From Acidimicrobiaceae bacterium (GTDB taxonomy: Bacteria > Actinomycetota > Acidimicrobiia > Acidimicrobiales > Aldehydirespiratoraceae): a stretch of DNA of 64,000 bases. The stretch lies in contig JAERSO010000143.1 of assembly GCA_016845585.1 (NCBI GenBank), positions 1 to 64,000 of the forward strand, given 5' to 3'. Below, piece after piece: positions 1 to 7,829 of this stretch. Within the stretch, counting starts at the first letter, position 1, and every line of letters starts with the position of its first letter. The notes under the pieces were generated by a model. It worked only from the letters and a program-made list of their open reading frames with translations, did not search any database and had not been told where the DNA came from. The translations under genes were made by a program, and so were the position numbers.

Positions 1-337
1 CGATGCCTGTTTGACGCAGGTCGTCCCGATCATCCAGCAGTCGGTGGTCGACTACGCGGCTTCGCCGGGTCACGCCAACGACATCATCGTCGATGCGGTC
101 GAGCAGTACGCCGACTTCTGGGTCTATGACCTGGCACTGGCTGACTTCTCGATCAACACCCAGGTCGAGTTGGGCTTGGTCAGCAATGGTTCTGACGGCA
201 CCGTGGGCAACATGGATGAGGCTCGTATCCAGAGCATCATCGACCAGTTGGCTCAGGCCGGAATGGACTTCCCGGCTGATGTAACTCCGGCCGACATCTA
301 CACCAACGAGTACATCGACGACTCGATCGGCTTCTGA
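1..337 (+). CDS. ABC transporter substrate-binding protein, C-terminal part (5' end outside window)
   Basis: The reading frame is open from the first bases of the window, so the TTG at 11 in the ORF track is not the true start. The visible ~110 residues resemble the C-terminus of SsuA/THI5-type periplasmic binding proteins: an ALADFSINTQVELGL helix, a VSNGSDGTVGN stretch, then a closing TPADIYTNEYIDDSIGF tail. Such proteins capture a small solute outside the membrane for an ABC importer. The substrate cannot be told from this fragment, but the next gene is a Rieske oxygenase, so an aromatic or N-heterocyclic substrate is possible. A hairpin and T-run follow the stop codon. Confidence 0.7.
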   Translation, partial: DACLTQVVPIIQQSVVDYAASPGHANDIIVDAVEQYADFWVYDLALADFSINTQVELGLVSNGSDGTVGNMDEARIQSIIDQLAQAGMDFPADVTPADIYTNEYIDDSIGF

Positions 338-367
338 GCCGAACAAGTCTGATGACGTGATTGTGCG

Positions 368-405
368 AGGGTCGGCGCCCAGTGCGCCGGCCCTCCGCCG
401 TTTTT
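368..405 (+). terminator. Rho-independent-type terminator
   Basis: An 11-bp stem with one T-G mismatch (AGGGTCGGCGC / GCGCCGGCCCT) surrounds a 5-nt loop and is followed within a few bases by TTTTT. It lies directly after the substrate-binding protein gene and separates it from the Rieske oxygenase. The T-run sits six bases after the stem, so termination may be partial. Confidence 0.6.
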
Positions 406-419
406 GAGGAGGCAATGCC

Positions 420-1667
420 GTGGCAGTTGTGAACGACGATGGGCGGGCGTACGGACGGCCCGCGGGCACCTGGGACCCGGACCTGGTGCAGGTCGGAGCG
501 GGAACCCCGTCCGGGGAGCTGTTGCGCCGGTATTGGCATCCGATCGCGCGTTCCGAGGAGGCAACGAGCCTGCCCCGCGAGGTCCGCCTGCTCGGCGAAG
601 ACCTCATCCTCTACCGGGACCTGTCGGGGACGGCCGGCCTGCTGGAACCCAGATGCTGTCACCGCGGCACCACCTTGTACTACGGCGGCGTCGAAGACGA
701 GGGAATCCGGTGTCCGTACCATGGCTGGTTGTTCGGCGCCGACGGTACGTGTCTCGACCAGCCGTGTGAGCCCGACCGCGGGCGCAACAAGGAGCGGTAT
801 CGCCAACCGTGGTACCCGGTCGTGGAGTACAACGGTCTGATCTTCACGTACATGGGCCCCGCAGAGAAGCAACCCGTGTTCCCGCGCTACGACATCTTCG
901 AGGACTTGGACGAAGAGACCGAGGAGATCGTGATCATCGATCACTTCGCCTTCGGTGGCCCGAGCGAGGCACCATGCAACTGGTTTCAAACGCACGAGAA
1001 TGCGATGGACCCGTACCACGTGTTCATCCTGCACACGACCCACAGCGGCGTTCAGTTCAACGCCAACCTCGAGATCTGGCCGTCCATTGACTGGCAGGTC
1101 CATCCCTGGGGTGTCACCTCGTCGCAGGATCGGAAGCTGGAGGACGGCACGACCCTGCACCGAATCACCGAGGTGCGAATGCCCACCGTGCGGGTGATCG
1201 CCACACCGACGCTCTCCGTTCTCGGCAAGACCAACAACATGTCGTGGACGCAGCCGATCGACGATACGCACACTCGGGTGTTCGCCATGGTTCGCAAACC
1301 GCTCGAGCGGGAACCTCAGGGCCTGCCGGTGTACGACGGCGACAAAACATGGTTCGAACTGACCGAGGAGGGCCATCAGCGATTCCCCGGGGACTATGAA
1401 GCCCAGGTGGGACAAGGGGAGATCACCCGCCACTCCGTGGAGAGGTTGTCGTCCACCGATCGTGGTGTGTCGATGGTGCGACGCCAATTCAAAGAGCAGG
1501 TGCAGATCGTGGCTGATGGGGGTGACCCCGTTGGCGTCGAGTTCGATGAAGGCAGCGCCCTCGTCAGCGTCGTCGCCGGCAACTACATCGTCGGCTCGGA
1601 TACAGATGTCGGGGATCTCCCCATGGGGGCAACGCTCGCGTCCGAGGGATCCGACGCCGATGGCTGA
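420..1667 (+). CDS. Rieske [2Fe-2S] aromatic ring-hydroxylating oxygenase, alpha-subunit type
   Basis: Oxygenase component of a Rieske non-heme iron system, which inserts oxygen into or demethylates aromatic substrates using electrons from a reductase not seen here. The Rieske cluster ligands are visible as C79-x-H81 and C98-x2-H101 (CPYHGW). The mononuclear iron site appears as D197-P-Y-H200-x4-H205 (MDPYHVFILH), with an upstream NWFQTHENAMD stretch. The length of 415 aa fits the VanA/phthalate-oxygenase group. Start is GTG at 420 with GAGGAGG seven bases upstream. No beta subunit, ferredoxin or reductase is adjacent, so the electron partner is encoded elsewhere. Substrate unknown. Confidence 0.88.
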   Translation: MAVVNDDGRAYGRPAGTWDPDLVQVGAGTPSGELLRRYWHPIARSEEATSLPREVRLLGEDLILYRDLSGTAGLLEPRCCHRGTTLYYGGVEDEGIRCPYHGWLFGADGTCLDQPCEPDRGRNKERYRQPWYPVVEYNGLIFTYMGPAEKQPVFPRYDIFEDLDEETEEIVIIDHFAFGGPSEAPCNWFQTHENAMDPYHVFILHTTHSGVQFNANLEIWPSIDWQVHPWGVTSSQDRKLEDGTTLHRITEVRMPTVRVIATPTLSVLGKTNNMSWTQPIDDTHTRVFAMVRKPLEREPQGLPVYDGDKTWFELTEEGHQRFPGDYEAQVGQGEITRHSVERLSSTDRGVSMVRRQFKEQVQIVADGGDPVGVEFDEGSALVSVVAGNYIVGSDTDVGDLPMGATLASEGSDADG

Positions 1668-1926
1668 GTTCAGGGTGGTCTTCACCGCCGCCGATGGGCA
1701 GATCGAAGTCTTCGCCGCCACCGATGACAGTGCGGCCGCGGGGGTCAGCGGTGTCGCGTTCGCCTAGGAGGTGGCTGATGCCGATGCCGAACACGCTCGA
1801 CTCGTGGCGAACGGCGGTAGCGCACAGGGCGAGCCGACGATGAAACCGTGGGGGCACAAGAGCTTTGTCGTCGATGGTCCAGACGGGTGGACGATCACCC
1901 TGTTCGAGGTCGTTGTTCCCCAGTAG
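1660..1926 (+). pseudogene. Glyoxalase/VOC-fold protein, truncated and interrupted by an in-frame TAG
   Basis: The frame starts at ATG 1660, overlapping the end of the Rieske gene, and runs 35 codons to TAG at 1765-1767. The same frame then continues without a break to TAG 1924-1926. The second part (VADADAEHARLVANGG, then PWGHKSFVVDGPDGWTITLFE) is a typical C-terminal half of a vicinal-oxygen-chelate protein. The first part (MAEFRVVFTAADGQIEVFA) also fits the fold, but the usual N-terminal beta-alpha-beta-beta unit is largely missing. I read this as a decaying gene with a 5' truncation and one nonsense mutation. Amber decoding as pyrrolysine is unlikely. Confidence 0.65.
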
Positions 1927-1933
1927 GCAGGCC

Positions 1934-2308
1934 TCAGACCGCGAGACGCACCGTTCGGCAACGATCGAACTCGGTGGCCTCGACGAGCGCCACTTCGATC
2001 AGTTGTGGCACTCGACGGTTGACCTCGTCCCAGAGACGACGAGCGATCTCCTCGACGGTTGGCTCCCGGTCCCAGATCAAGGGTTGGTACCCCTTCCACT
2101 CGCCGGCATCTTCGTGGGTGAGGTAGTGGCTGTGCCATGGTTCGACGACTTCGAGCAGGATTCGTTCGAGGTCATCGGCGGGGAAGATCTTGTCGCAGTC
2201 GGCGGGACCTTGCAGGGTTGCTTCGACGGACCACGCGTGCGTGTGGATGAGGCCGTCGACGCGATGCCCCCACCGCGCGTGGATCGCCGCGGTGATCGTC
2301 AATTTCAT
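1934..2308 (-). CDS. 6-pyruvoyl-tetrahydropterin synthase / QueD-family protein
   Basis: Small T-fold enzyme of 124 aa. Zinc-ligand histidines are visible in AAIHARWGHR and the HTH that replaces the usual HGH motif (residues 22-24). An acidic residue near the C-terminus (VEATEF) matches the substrate-anchoring glutamate. The catalytic cysteine of true QueD is not evident, so the reaction may differ from 6-carboxytetrahydropterin synthesis. It is last in a four-gene minus-strand operon and overlaps the preceding amidohydrolase gene by ATGA. A GGGAGGG ribosome-binding site precedes the start. No queuosine or folate genes are nearby; context favours a role in heterocycle metabolism. Confidence 0.75.
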   Translation of the reverse strand: MKLTITAAIHARWGHRVDGLIHTHAWSVEATLQGPADCDKIFPADDLERILLEVVEPWHSHYLTHEDAGEWKGYQPLIWDREPTVEEIARRLWDEVNRRVPQLIEVALVEATEFDRCRTVRLAV

Positions 2309-3567
2309 GATCGGGTCCCTCCCGGACGAATGATCTCTGACTGCTGGTTGGCTGAGGCCACCAGGACCCCGCGCCGGAAAACCCGTCGAGACATGGGCGC
2401 GTCAGCGATGGCTCCCCGGATGGACGGTGCGTCGATGGCCACCAGGTCGGCGGGGTCGCCGGGCCTGATGTGGACCTCCGGAAGCCCGATGGCGCGGCGG
2501 ACGTTGTTGCTCACCATGTCGTATGCCGTGTCGGGCAGTTGATGCCCGGCCATCACCATCAGGGCAGCGGTTTCGAGGGGGTCAGAACGGCCGACGAGGT
2601 TGAACGGATCCTGCACATTGTCGGCACCAGCGGCCACCAACGCCCCGGATTCCTGCAGGGCGGTGACCGCGGTGAGTCCCCGAGGCGTGGCGACCGGGTG
2701 GTCGCGTCCTTGAAGGAACAGATTGGTCTGCGGAAGGGGGAACACGGCAATCCCGGCCTCGGCCACCAGGGCTGCGACCTCGAGTTGGACTGACCGGGGT
2801 TGCATGCCGAGCGTCACACAATGGCCGGCGGCCACGGGGCCGGAGAACCCGGCGTCGATCACCTGGCGTGCGTACTCCCGGAGCGTCAGAACCGATGGGT
2901 CGAGCATCTCGTCGACGTGGAGATCGACGCCGATACCGGCGTCGGCGGCCACGGCGAGCGCATGACGAATGAGTCCTGGTCCGTCGGGGTCGAGATGCGG
3001 GCACCCCCCGACGAGGTCGACGCCCTCCTCGACAGCTGCATCAAGCGCGGCCCGGTTGTTCGCCGCATCCGGCCCGGTCATCGGGCTGCTGGTGAGCGCC
3101 ACCGTCTGCACGTCGAGGAGACCCGTGAACCGCTCGGCGGCCTCCTTGAGGGCTCGCAGACTGGTTGTTCCGTTGGAGCTGAGCACATTGACGTGGCTCC
3201 GCACCGCGGTCACTCCGTGGACCAGCAGGAGCTCCATGGCCTGCGCCGCCCGTTCAACCGTGCTCTCATAGGTGAAGACGCCGGCCGCGGCGGCGGCGAT
3301 CCACGCGTCGATGGCGCCGCGAAGATCGCCGCTCGGATTGGGGACTGCTTCGGCCGTGAGTGCCTTGTCGAGATGGGCGTGGGGCTCGGCCATGGCCGGG
3401 AGAAGCAGCCAGCCCCCGAGGTCCTCCACCGCCACATCGTCGGCCGGCGCGACCTCCATTGTGTTGGACACGTCGCTGGGGTCGACGCTGTTGATCAGGC
3501 CGTCGACGACGCGAACGTCCACGATGCGGCCGTCGGTCAAGCGAGCGTTGCGCAGAACGCGGATCAT
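2305..3567 (-). CDS. Cytosine-deaminase-like amidohydrolase (copy 1)
   Basis: Metal-dependent TIM-barrel hydrolase of 420 aa in the CodA/AtzC group. The first metal motif is HAHLDK (residues 63-68). Later stretches GGCPHLDPDG, DLHVDEMLDPS, AAGHCVTLG and GADNVQDPFNLVGRSDP correspond in order to the barrel-strand signatures of cytosine deaminases, with the last aspartate as the expected catalytic residue. It would deaminate or hydrolyse an N-heterocycle. It overlaps the next copy upstream and the PTPS-like gene downstream by 4 bp each. It is clearly paralogous to the neighbour (shared HAHLDKALTAEAV and GADNVQDP motifs). Substrate unknown. Confidence 0.82.
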   Translation of the reverse strand: MIRVLRNARLTDGRIVDVRVVDGLINSVDPSDVSNTMEVAPADDVAVEDLGGWLLLPAMAEPHAHLDKALTAEAVPNPSGDLRGAIDAWIAAAAAGVFTYESTVERAAQAMELLLVHGVTAVRSHVNVLSSNGTTSLRALKEAAERFTGLLDVQTVALTSSPMTGPDAANNRAALDAAVEEGVDLVGGCPHLDPDGPGLIRHALAVAADAGIGVDLHVDEMLDPSVLTLREYARQVIDAGFSGPVAAGHCVTLGMQPRSVQLEVAALVAEAGIAVFPLPQTNLFLQGRDHPVATPRGLTAVTALQESGALVAAGADNVQDPFNLVGRSDPLETAALMVMAGHQLPDTAYDMVSNNVRRAIGLPEVHIRPGDPADLVAIDAPSIRGAIADAPMSRRVFRRGVLVASANQQSEIIRPGGTRS

Positions 3568-4796
3568 TCGGATTCCCTTCGATGAATCTGTGTCTGTTGG
3601 TCGGCCGTAGCCACCAGATGACCGGCGCGGTAGACGCGCCGTGAACTCGGGGCGTCGGCGATTGCGGCCCTCACCGAGGGAGCATCGATGGCGATGAAAT
3701 CCGCGGGATCACCGGGCGAGAACCCAACCGGCGCAAGTCCCATCGCCCGCCGCCCGTTGTTGCTGACCATTGCATAGGCCTGCTCGGGCGAGACATGGCC
3801 GGCCATCACCAGCAGCGCGGCGGTCTCCAACGGGTCGGAACGTCCGACGAGGTTGTAGGGGTCCTGGACGTTGTCGGCTCCGGCTGCGACGAGCACGCCG
3901 GCATCGAGGAGCGCGTGCAGCGCGGTGAGTCCTCGCGGGGCCGCGGCCTCGTCGTCTCTGCCCTGGAGGTAGAGATTGGTCTGTGGCTGGGGCAGAACCG
4001 CGACTCCAGCTGCGGCGATCCGGGCGGCAATCTCTCTCTGCTCTTCAACCTCTTGCACGCCGAGGCTGACGCAATGGCTGGCAGCCACGAGACCATCGAA
4101 CCCGAGGGACTCGACACTCTCGACCATGTCGAGCACGGTGAGGACCGACGGGTCGAGCGTCTCGTCCGTGTGCAGGTCGATTGGCAAGCCGGCATCGGAC
4201 GCCACCTCGAACGCATAGCGGACGGACTCCGCGGCTCGGTCACCGAGATGCGGACACCCGCCGATGACATCCGCCCCGGCATCGATGGCAGCAGCAAGGG
4301 CGGCGCGGTTGGGTTCGGACCCGGGACCGGTCATCGGGCTGCTGGTGAGCGCGACGATCTGCATGTCGATCATCCCGGCGAAAGATTGCCGGACCTTCCG
4401 AAGCGCGTGCACGTTGTCCGCGCCGGCTTCGGGGGTGGTGTTGACATGGGTGCGCAGAGCCGTCACCCCTGAGGTGAGGAGGCGTTCGATGGCCGCGGTG
4501 GCCCGTTGGGTCACATCCGAGCTCGTGAACATCCCGGCTTCTGCAGCATCTCGCCAGGCGTTGACGGCTCCCTCGAGATCGCCGGTCGGATTCCGGACGG
4601 CCTCGGCGGTGAGGGCCTTGTCCAAGTGAGCGTGGGGCTCGGTCATCGGGGGCAGCAGCAGCCATCCGTGGAGATGGGAGTCAAAGGATGCCGTGGGATC
4701 ATGATCCACGACAGCCTCGATCTCCCCACCTGTCACCACGAGGTCGACCATGCGCCCAGAGCTGAGCCTGCCGCCGCGAATCCATTCGCGCATCAC
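3564..4796 (-). CDS. Cytosine-deaminase-like amidohydrolase (copy 2)
   Basis: A 410-aa paralogue of the adjacent gene with the same ordered motifs: HAHLDK, GGCPHLGDRA, DLHTDETLDPS, ASHCVSLG and GADNVQDPYNLVGRSDP. Both copies keep their apparent metal and catalytic residues, so this looks like a duplicated pair with split specificity rather than a decaying duplicate. The start is GTG at 4796 (GTGATG; ATG at 4793 is equally possible), overlapping the stop codon of the 2OG oxygenase gene. The operon order suggests oxidation first, then two hydrolytic steps on one heterocyclic substrate class. Confidence 0.82.
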   Translation of the reverse strand: MMREWIRGGRLSSGRMVDLVVTGGEIEAVVDHDPTASFDSHLHGWLLLPPMTEPHAHLDKALTAEAVRNPTGDLEGAVNAWRDAAEAGMFTSSDVTQRATAAIERLLTSGVTALRTHVNTTPEAGADNVHALRKVRQSFAGMIDMQIVALTSSPMTGPGSEPNRAALAAAIDAGADVIGGCPHLGDRAAESVRYAFEVASDAGLPIDLHTDETLDPSVLTVLDMVESVESLGFDGLVAASHCVSLGVQEVEEQREIAARIAAAGVAVLPQPQTNLYLQGRDDEAAAPRGLTALHALLDAGVLVAAGADNVQDPYNLVGRSDPLETAALLVMAGHVSPEQAYAMVSNNGRRAMGLAPVGFSPGDPADFIAIDAPSVRAAIADAPSSRRVYRAGHLVATADQQTQIHRRESE

Positions 4797-5740
4797 GTCA
4801 CCACTCGGCGAGTCGGCCCATCGGCCGGGTCGATGTACGGCTCGACGGCGCCATCGATGCGCGATGCGAGGAAGTCAGCGGCGGTGATGGGGGCATACCG
4901 CGCCGGCTGGCCCTTCTCGAGACAGGAATCGAAGCATTCGATCGATGTCAGCGGGTCGGGGTTGATGAAGAACGGGATCGAGACCCGATCACCGTGAGCG
5001 GGGCCGACGACACGATGGGGCGTTGACCGATATCGGTCATTCGTCCACCGCGCGACCATGTCGCCGAGGTTGAGCACGAGGCTGTCGCTCGGCGCCGCGA
5101 CGGGAGTCCAGTCCAGTCCGATCGGTTTGACCTCGAGGCCGGGGACACCGTCGGTGGCGAGGAGCGTGATCAGGCCATAGTCGGTGTGGGGGGTGTTCGG
5201 CACCGGGAGACTGCCGTCAGCGCCAGGAGTGACCGGTGGGTAGTGCAAGAGTCGGAGCCGGCACTGTGGATCGGTCATCCGGTTCGCGAAGTAGTCGGGG
5301 TCCGCGTCGAGGCCGATCGCGAGCGTCCGGAGGAGGCCGGCGGCCACGGCGATCGCCGCGGCCTGATACGTGCGAACTGCCGCTTCGAATCCATCCACCA
5401 CGGGGAGTTCGACTTCGTCGCCGAGGCCGATGTCGAGATACTCCGTTTTGTCGCTGGCCCGGCTCTGGTCGATCGCCATGCTTCGATGCGGGATGTATCC
5501 GTATCGGCCGTTTCGAGGGGTCCGTTCTCGCGACTCCGGGGGCAGCGCGAAGAACGCACGGGTCACCTGAAACAATGAGTCGAGCTCCGCGTCGAGGCCG
5601 TGGCCGGTCACGATGAAGAAGCCGGTGTCGAGGCACGCGTCGTGGATCGCTGCTGCCGCCTTCGCTCCCGCCGGGGAATGCGGGTCACGCAGCAGTGCCG
5701 AGATGTCAATCGTCGGTGGCATTGTGTTCGAGCGGCTCAT
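4793..5740 (-). CDS. 2-oxoglutarate/Fe(II)-dependent oxygenase, isopenicillin-N-synthase family
   Basis: Non-heme iron oxygenase with the double-stranded beta-helix facial triad. HTD in NTPHTDYGLITLL and the distal histidine in STPHRVVGP bind iron. The DRVSIPFF motif supplies the R-x-S that binds 2-oxoglutarate. The N-terminal domain has the usual IDISALLRDP and GFFIVTGHGL signatures. I prefer the start at 5740 (MSRSNTMPP) because GGAG lies seven bases upstream; the ORF-track extension to 5830 runs into the divergent promoter region and has no family similarity. First gene of the four-gene operon and therefore probably the first step of its pathway. Confidence 0.85.
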   Translation of the reverse strand: MSRSNTMPPTIDISALLRDPHSPAGAKAAAAIHDACLDTGFFIVTGHGLDAELDSLFQVTRAFFALPPESRERTPRNGRYGYIPHRSMAIDQSRASDKTEYLDIGLGDEVELPVVDGFEAAVRTYQAAAIAVAAGLLRTLAIGLDADPDYFANRMTDPQCRLRLLHYPPVTPGADGSLPVPNTPHTDYGLITLLATDGVPGLEVKPIGLDWTPVAAPSDSLVLNLGDMVARWTNDRYRSTPHRVVGPAHGDRVSIPFFINPDPLTSIECFDSCLEKGQPARYAPITAADFLASRIDGAVEPYIDPADGPTRRVVT

Positions 5741-5810
5741 GACTACTCCGGACAAGGACTGACGAACCCGTCGGAGACGGTGCCCGGGCTCGTAGTGGAG
5801 ACAGCCTCGA

Positions 5811-5848
5811 GCCATTCGCCCGACGGTCACTCACCGTGCCATTCGCCC
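5811..5848. repeat. Direct repeat flanking a short palindrome; candidate operator
   Basis: GCCATTCGCCC occurs at 5811-5821 and again at 5838-5848, exactly 27 bp apart. Between the copies lies the inverted repeat ACGGT-CACTC-ACCGT. The block sits between the divergent 2OG-oxygenase operon and the UbiD/UbiX operon, upstream of the TAGACT box of the latter. Placement and symmetry suggest a regulator-binding site controlling one or both operons. No regulator gene is adjacent. Confidence 0.45.
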
Positions 5849-5887
5849 ACCGTAGCAGTCGCCTACACCGCGATCGAAGCTGCGTTC

Positions 5888-5893
5888 TAGACT
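5888..5893 (+). promoter_or_regulatory. -10 box of the UbiD/UbiX operon
   Basis: TAGACT matches the TAnnnT consensus of the main sigma factor. It would start transcription near 5900, leaving a short leader that includes the GGGGGA ribosome-binding site before ATG 5923. No convincing -35 box is seen. Confidence 0.4.
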
Positions 5894-5922
5894 TTCGAGA
5901 CACCGCTCGGGGGACCTGATCA

Positions 5923-7266
5923 ATGACCGACATACGCGATCTACGCAGCTACATCGCCGCACTCGATGCGGCGGGCCAGTTGGCTCGAGTCGAGCGAACG
6001 GTGTCGCTCGAGCACGAACTGGCCGATGTGGCGGCGTCCTTGGCACGTAACGACGTCGGGGCCGGGTACTTCAGTGATGTGACGGGTAGCCCCTGGCCGA
6101 TCTTCTGTGGCAGCGTCACGTCGCACCGGCGAGCTGCGGTGGCGCTGGGCTGTGAGACCGACGAGATCATCGACGTGATGGAGCGTGTTCTCGACCCCGC
6201 CAACGGCATCGCTCCCACACGCGTGGAACGCGCCGCGTGGCACGACAACCATGTGGAGGGTGACCAGATCGACACCGCGATGTTGCCGATTCCGACGCAC
6301 AGCCGAGGTGACGGCGGTGCCTTCATCACCGGCGCGCTCACCGTCGCCAAGGATCCGATCTCGGGGCGAGGCAATCTCGGCTACAACCGGATGCTGCGAC
6401 TCGCTCCCGATCGGTTCGGCTTCAACGTGAACGAGTGGCGTGATGTCGGAACGTTCTGGAAGTCACGCGATGAACCCGATGCTCCGTTCCCGGTCGCTCT
6501 CGCGATCGGACTCGACCCGGCGCTGATGATCGCGGGCGGGGTCAAGACCCCGGTTGACGAGCTCTTCATCGCCGGAGCGATTCGCGGTCGCGGCATCGAG
6601 GTGTGTCGGGGTCGGACGATCGACGTCGACATCCCGGCGGCGGCGGAGATCGTGGTCGAGGGTCTTCTTCATCCCGCGGATCGAGCCTTGGAGGGCCCGC
6701 TCGCAGAGTTCCACGGGTATCACGGCGAGGAGTGGAACAGCCCGACATTCGAGGTCACCTGCATCTCCTGGCGTGATGAGCCGATCTACCAGACGATCAT
6801 CCCCGGGTGGTACGAGCACATCTACATCGGCAACGTGTTGCCTCGTGAGCCCTTGCTCCGGCGATTCGTTCGACACCTGGATGCAACGGCGGACGTCCAC
6901 ATTCCGCCGTATGGCAACGGGTTCCTGGCGATCATTCAGATCGATCGCGACAACCCGGGCACACCGAAGAACCTCGCGATGGCGGCCATGGCCGCCCACA
7001 TCAACATCCGCAACGTGATCGTGATCGACCGAGACGTCGACATGTACGAACCGTCGGAGATCCAGTGGGCGTTGACCAACCGCGTGCACTGGACCGATGA
7101 CGTATTCGTCGCCCCGGGGGCACAGGGCCACGAGATGGACCCGACCGCGGACCAGCGAGGTGTCAGCACCAAGGTCGGCATCGACGCCACCTACAAGCGT
7201 GAGCGCCGCGAGTACGGAGACCGAGTCTCCTACCCGCCGGTGGATCTCTCGGCATACCTTCGCTGA
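5923..7266 (+). CDS. UbiD-family prenylated-FMN decarboxylase
   Basis: A 447-aa protein related across its length to UbiD/Fdc-type reversible decarboxylases, which act on aromatic, heteroaromatic or unsaturated carboxylates with prenylated FMN. Visible family stretches include LGYNRMLRLAPDRFGFN, AIGLDPALMIAGG, the acidic-residue region GPLAEFHGYHGEE, IIPGWYEHIYIG and HINIRNVIVIDRDVD. The start ATG is preceded by a GGGGGA site. Its stop overlaps the start of the UbiX gene, so enzyme and cofactor synthase are made together. The substrate is probably an aromatic or heteroaromatic acid linked to the nearby oxygenase and amidohydrolase genes. Ubiquinone synthesis is not indicated by context. Confidence 0.88.
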   Translation: MTDIRDLRSYIAALDAAGQLARVERTVSLEHELADVAASLARNDVGAGYFSDVTGSPWPIFCGSVTSHRRAAVALGCETDEIIDVMERVLDPANGIAPTRVERAAWHDNHVEGDQIDTAMLPIPTHSRGDGGAFITGALTVAKDPISGRGNLGYNRMLRLAPDRFGFNVNEWRDVGTFWKSRDEPDAPFPVALAIGLDPALMIAGGVKTPVDELFIAGAIRGRGIEVCRGRTIDVDIPAAAEIVVEGLLHPADRALEGPLAEFHGYHGEEWNSPTFEVTCISWRDEPIYQTIIPGWYEHIYIGNVLPREPLLRRFVRHLDATADVHIPPYGNGFLAIIQIDRDNPGTPKNLAMAAMAAHINIRNVIVIDRDVDMYEPSEIQWALTNRVHWTDDVFVAPGAQGHEMDPTADQRGVSTKVGIDATYKRERREYGDRVSYPPVDLSAYLR

Positions 7267-7829
7267 TGCGTCGGATCATCGTCGCAATCACGGGGGCCAG
7301 TGGTTCTGTCTACGGAATCCGTTCGCTGGAGCTCCTGCGCTCGATCGACGACGTCGAGACTCACCTGGTCATGTCAGGCCCGGCCAAGACCACACTGGCG
7401 ATCGAGACCGAGCGATCGGTGGCGGAGGTCGAGTCTCTGGCCGACCACGTGCACGGGATCCGCAACATCGGTGCGCCGATCAGCAGCGGCTCGTTTCGCA
7501 CTGCCGGCATGGTGGTCGCCCCGTGTTCGATCAAGTCGTTGTCGGCCATCGCCAACTCGATGTCAGGCGACCTGATCAGTCGGAGCGCAGATGTCACGCT
7601 GAAGGAGCGCCGGCCATTGGCGTTGATGGTGCGTGAGACACCCGTCCATCTGGGTCACCTGCGTCTGATGCAACAGGTCGCGGAGATCGGCGCCGTGATC
7701 TGTCCACCGGTACCGGCGTTCTACAACAAGCCTGAATCGCTCGATGACATCGTGACCCATTCGGTCGGACGCACACTCGAGCACCTGGGAGTCGAGGTGG
7801 AGGGCCTCAACCGCTGGGGAGACGGCTAG
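7266..7829 (+). CDS. ubiX: UbiX-family flavin prenyltransferase
   Basis: Makes prenylated FMN from FMN and dimethylallyl phosphate for the UbiD partner encoded just upstream (TGATG overlap). The 187 aa fit the family. Characteristic FMN and phosphate contacts are visible: TGASGSVYG near the N-terminus, SGSFRTAGMVVAPCS, SIKSLSAIANS, and LKERRPLALMVRETP. The 3' end overlaps by four bases the end of the convergent LLM oxidoreductase gene. Confidence 0.9.
   Translation: MRRIIVAITGASGSVYGIRSLELLRSIDDVETHLVMSGPAKTTLAIETERSVAEVESLADHVHGIRNIGAPISSGSFRTAGMVVAPCSIKSLSAIANSMSGDLISRSADVTLKERRPLALMVRETPVHLGHLRLMQQVAEIGAVICPPVPAFYNKPESLDDIVTHSVGRTLEHLGVEVEGLNRWGDG

Noticed and set aside
237-1721. 494-aa minus-strand ORF
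   Set aside because: Antisense shadow of the Rieske oxygenase gene, which has intact iron-site motifs.
1765-1767. TAG in the glyoxalase-like frame as a pyrrolysine codon
   Set aside because: No pyrrolysine context; the gene is also truncated at its N-terminus, so decay is the simpler reading.
5741-5830. N-terminal extension of the 2OG oxygenase in the ORF track
   Set aside because: It lacks family similarity and lies in the divergent regulatory region; ATG 5740 has its own ribosome-binding site.
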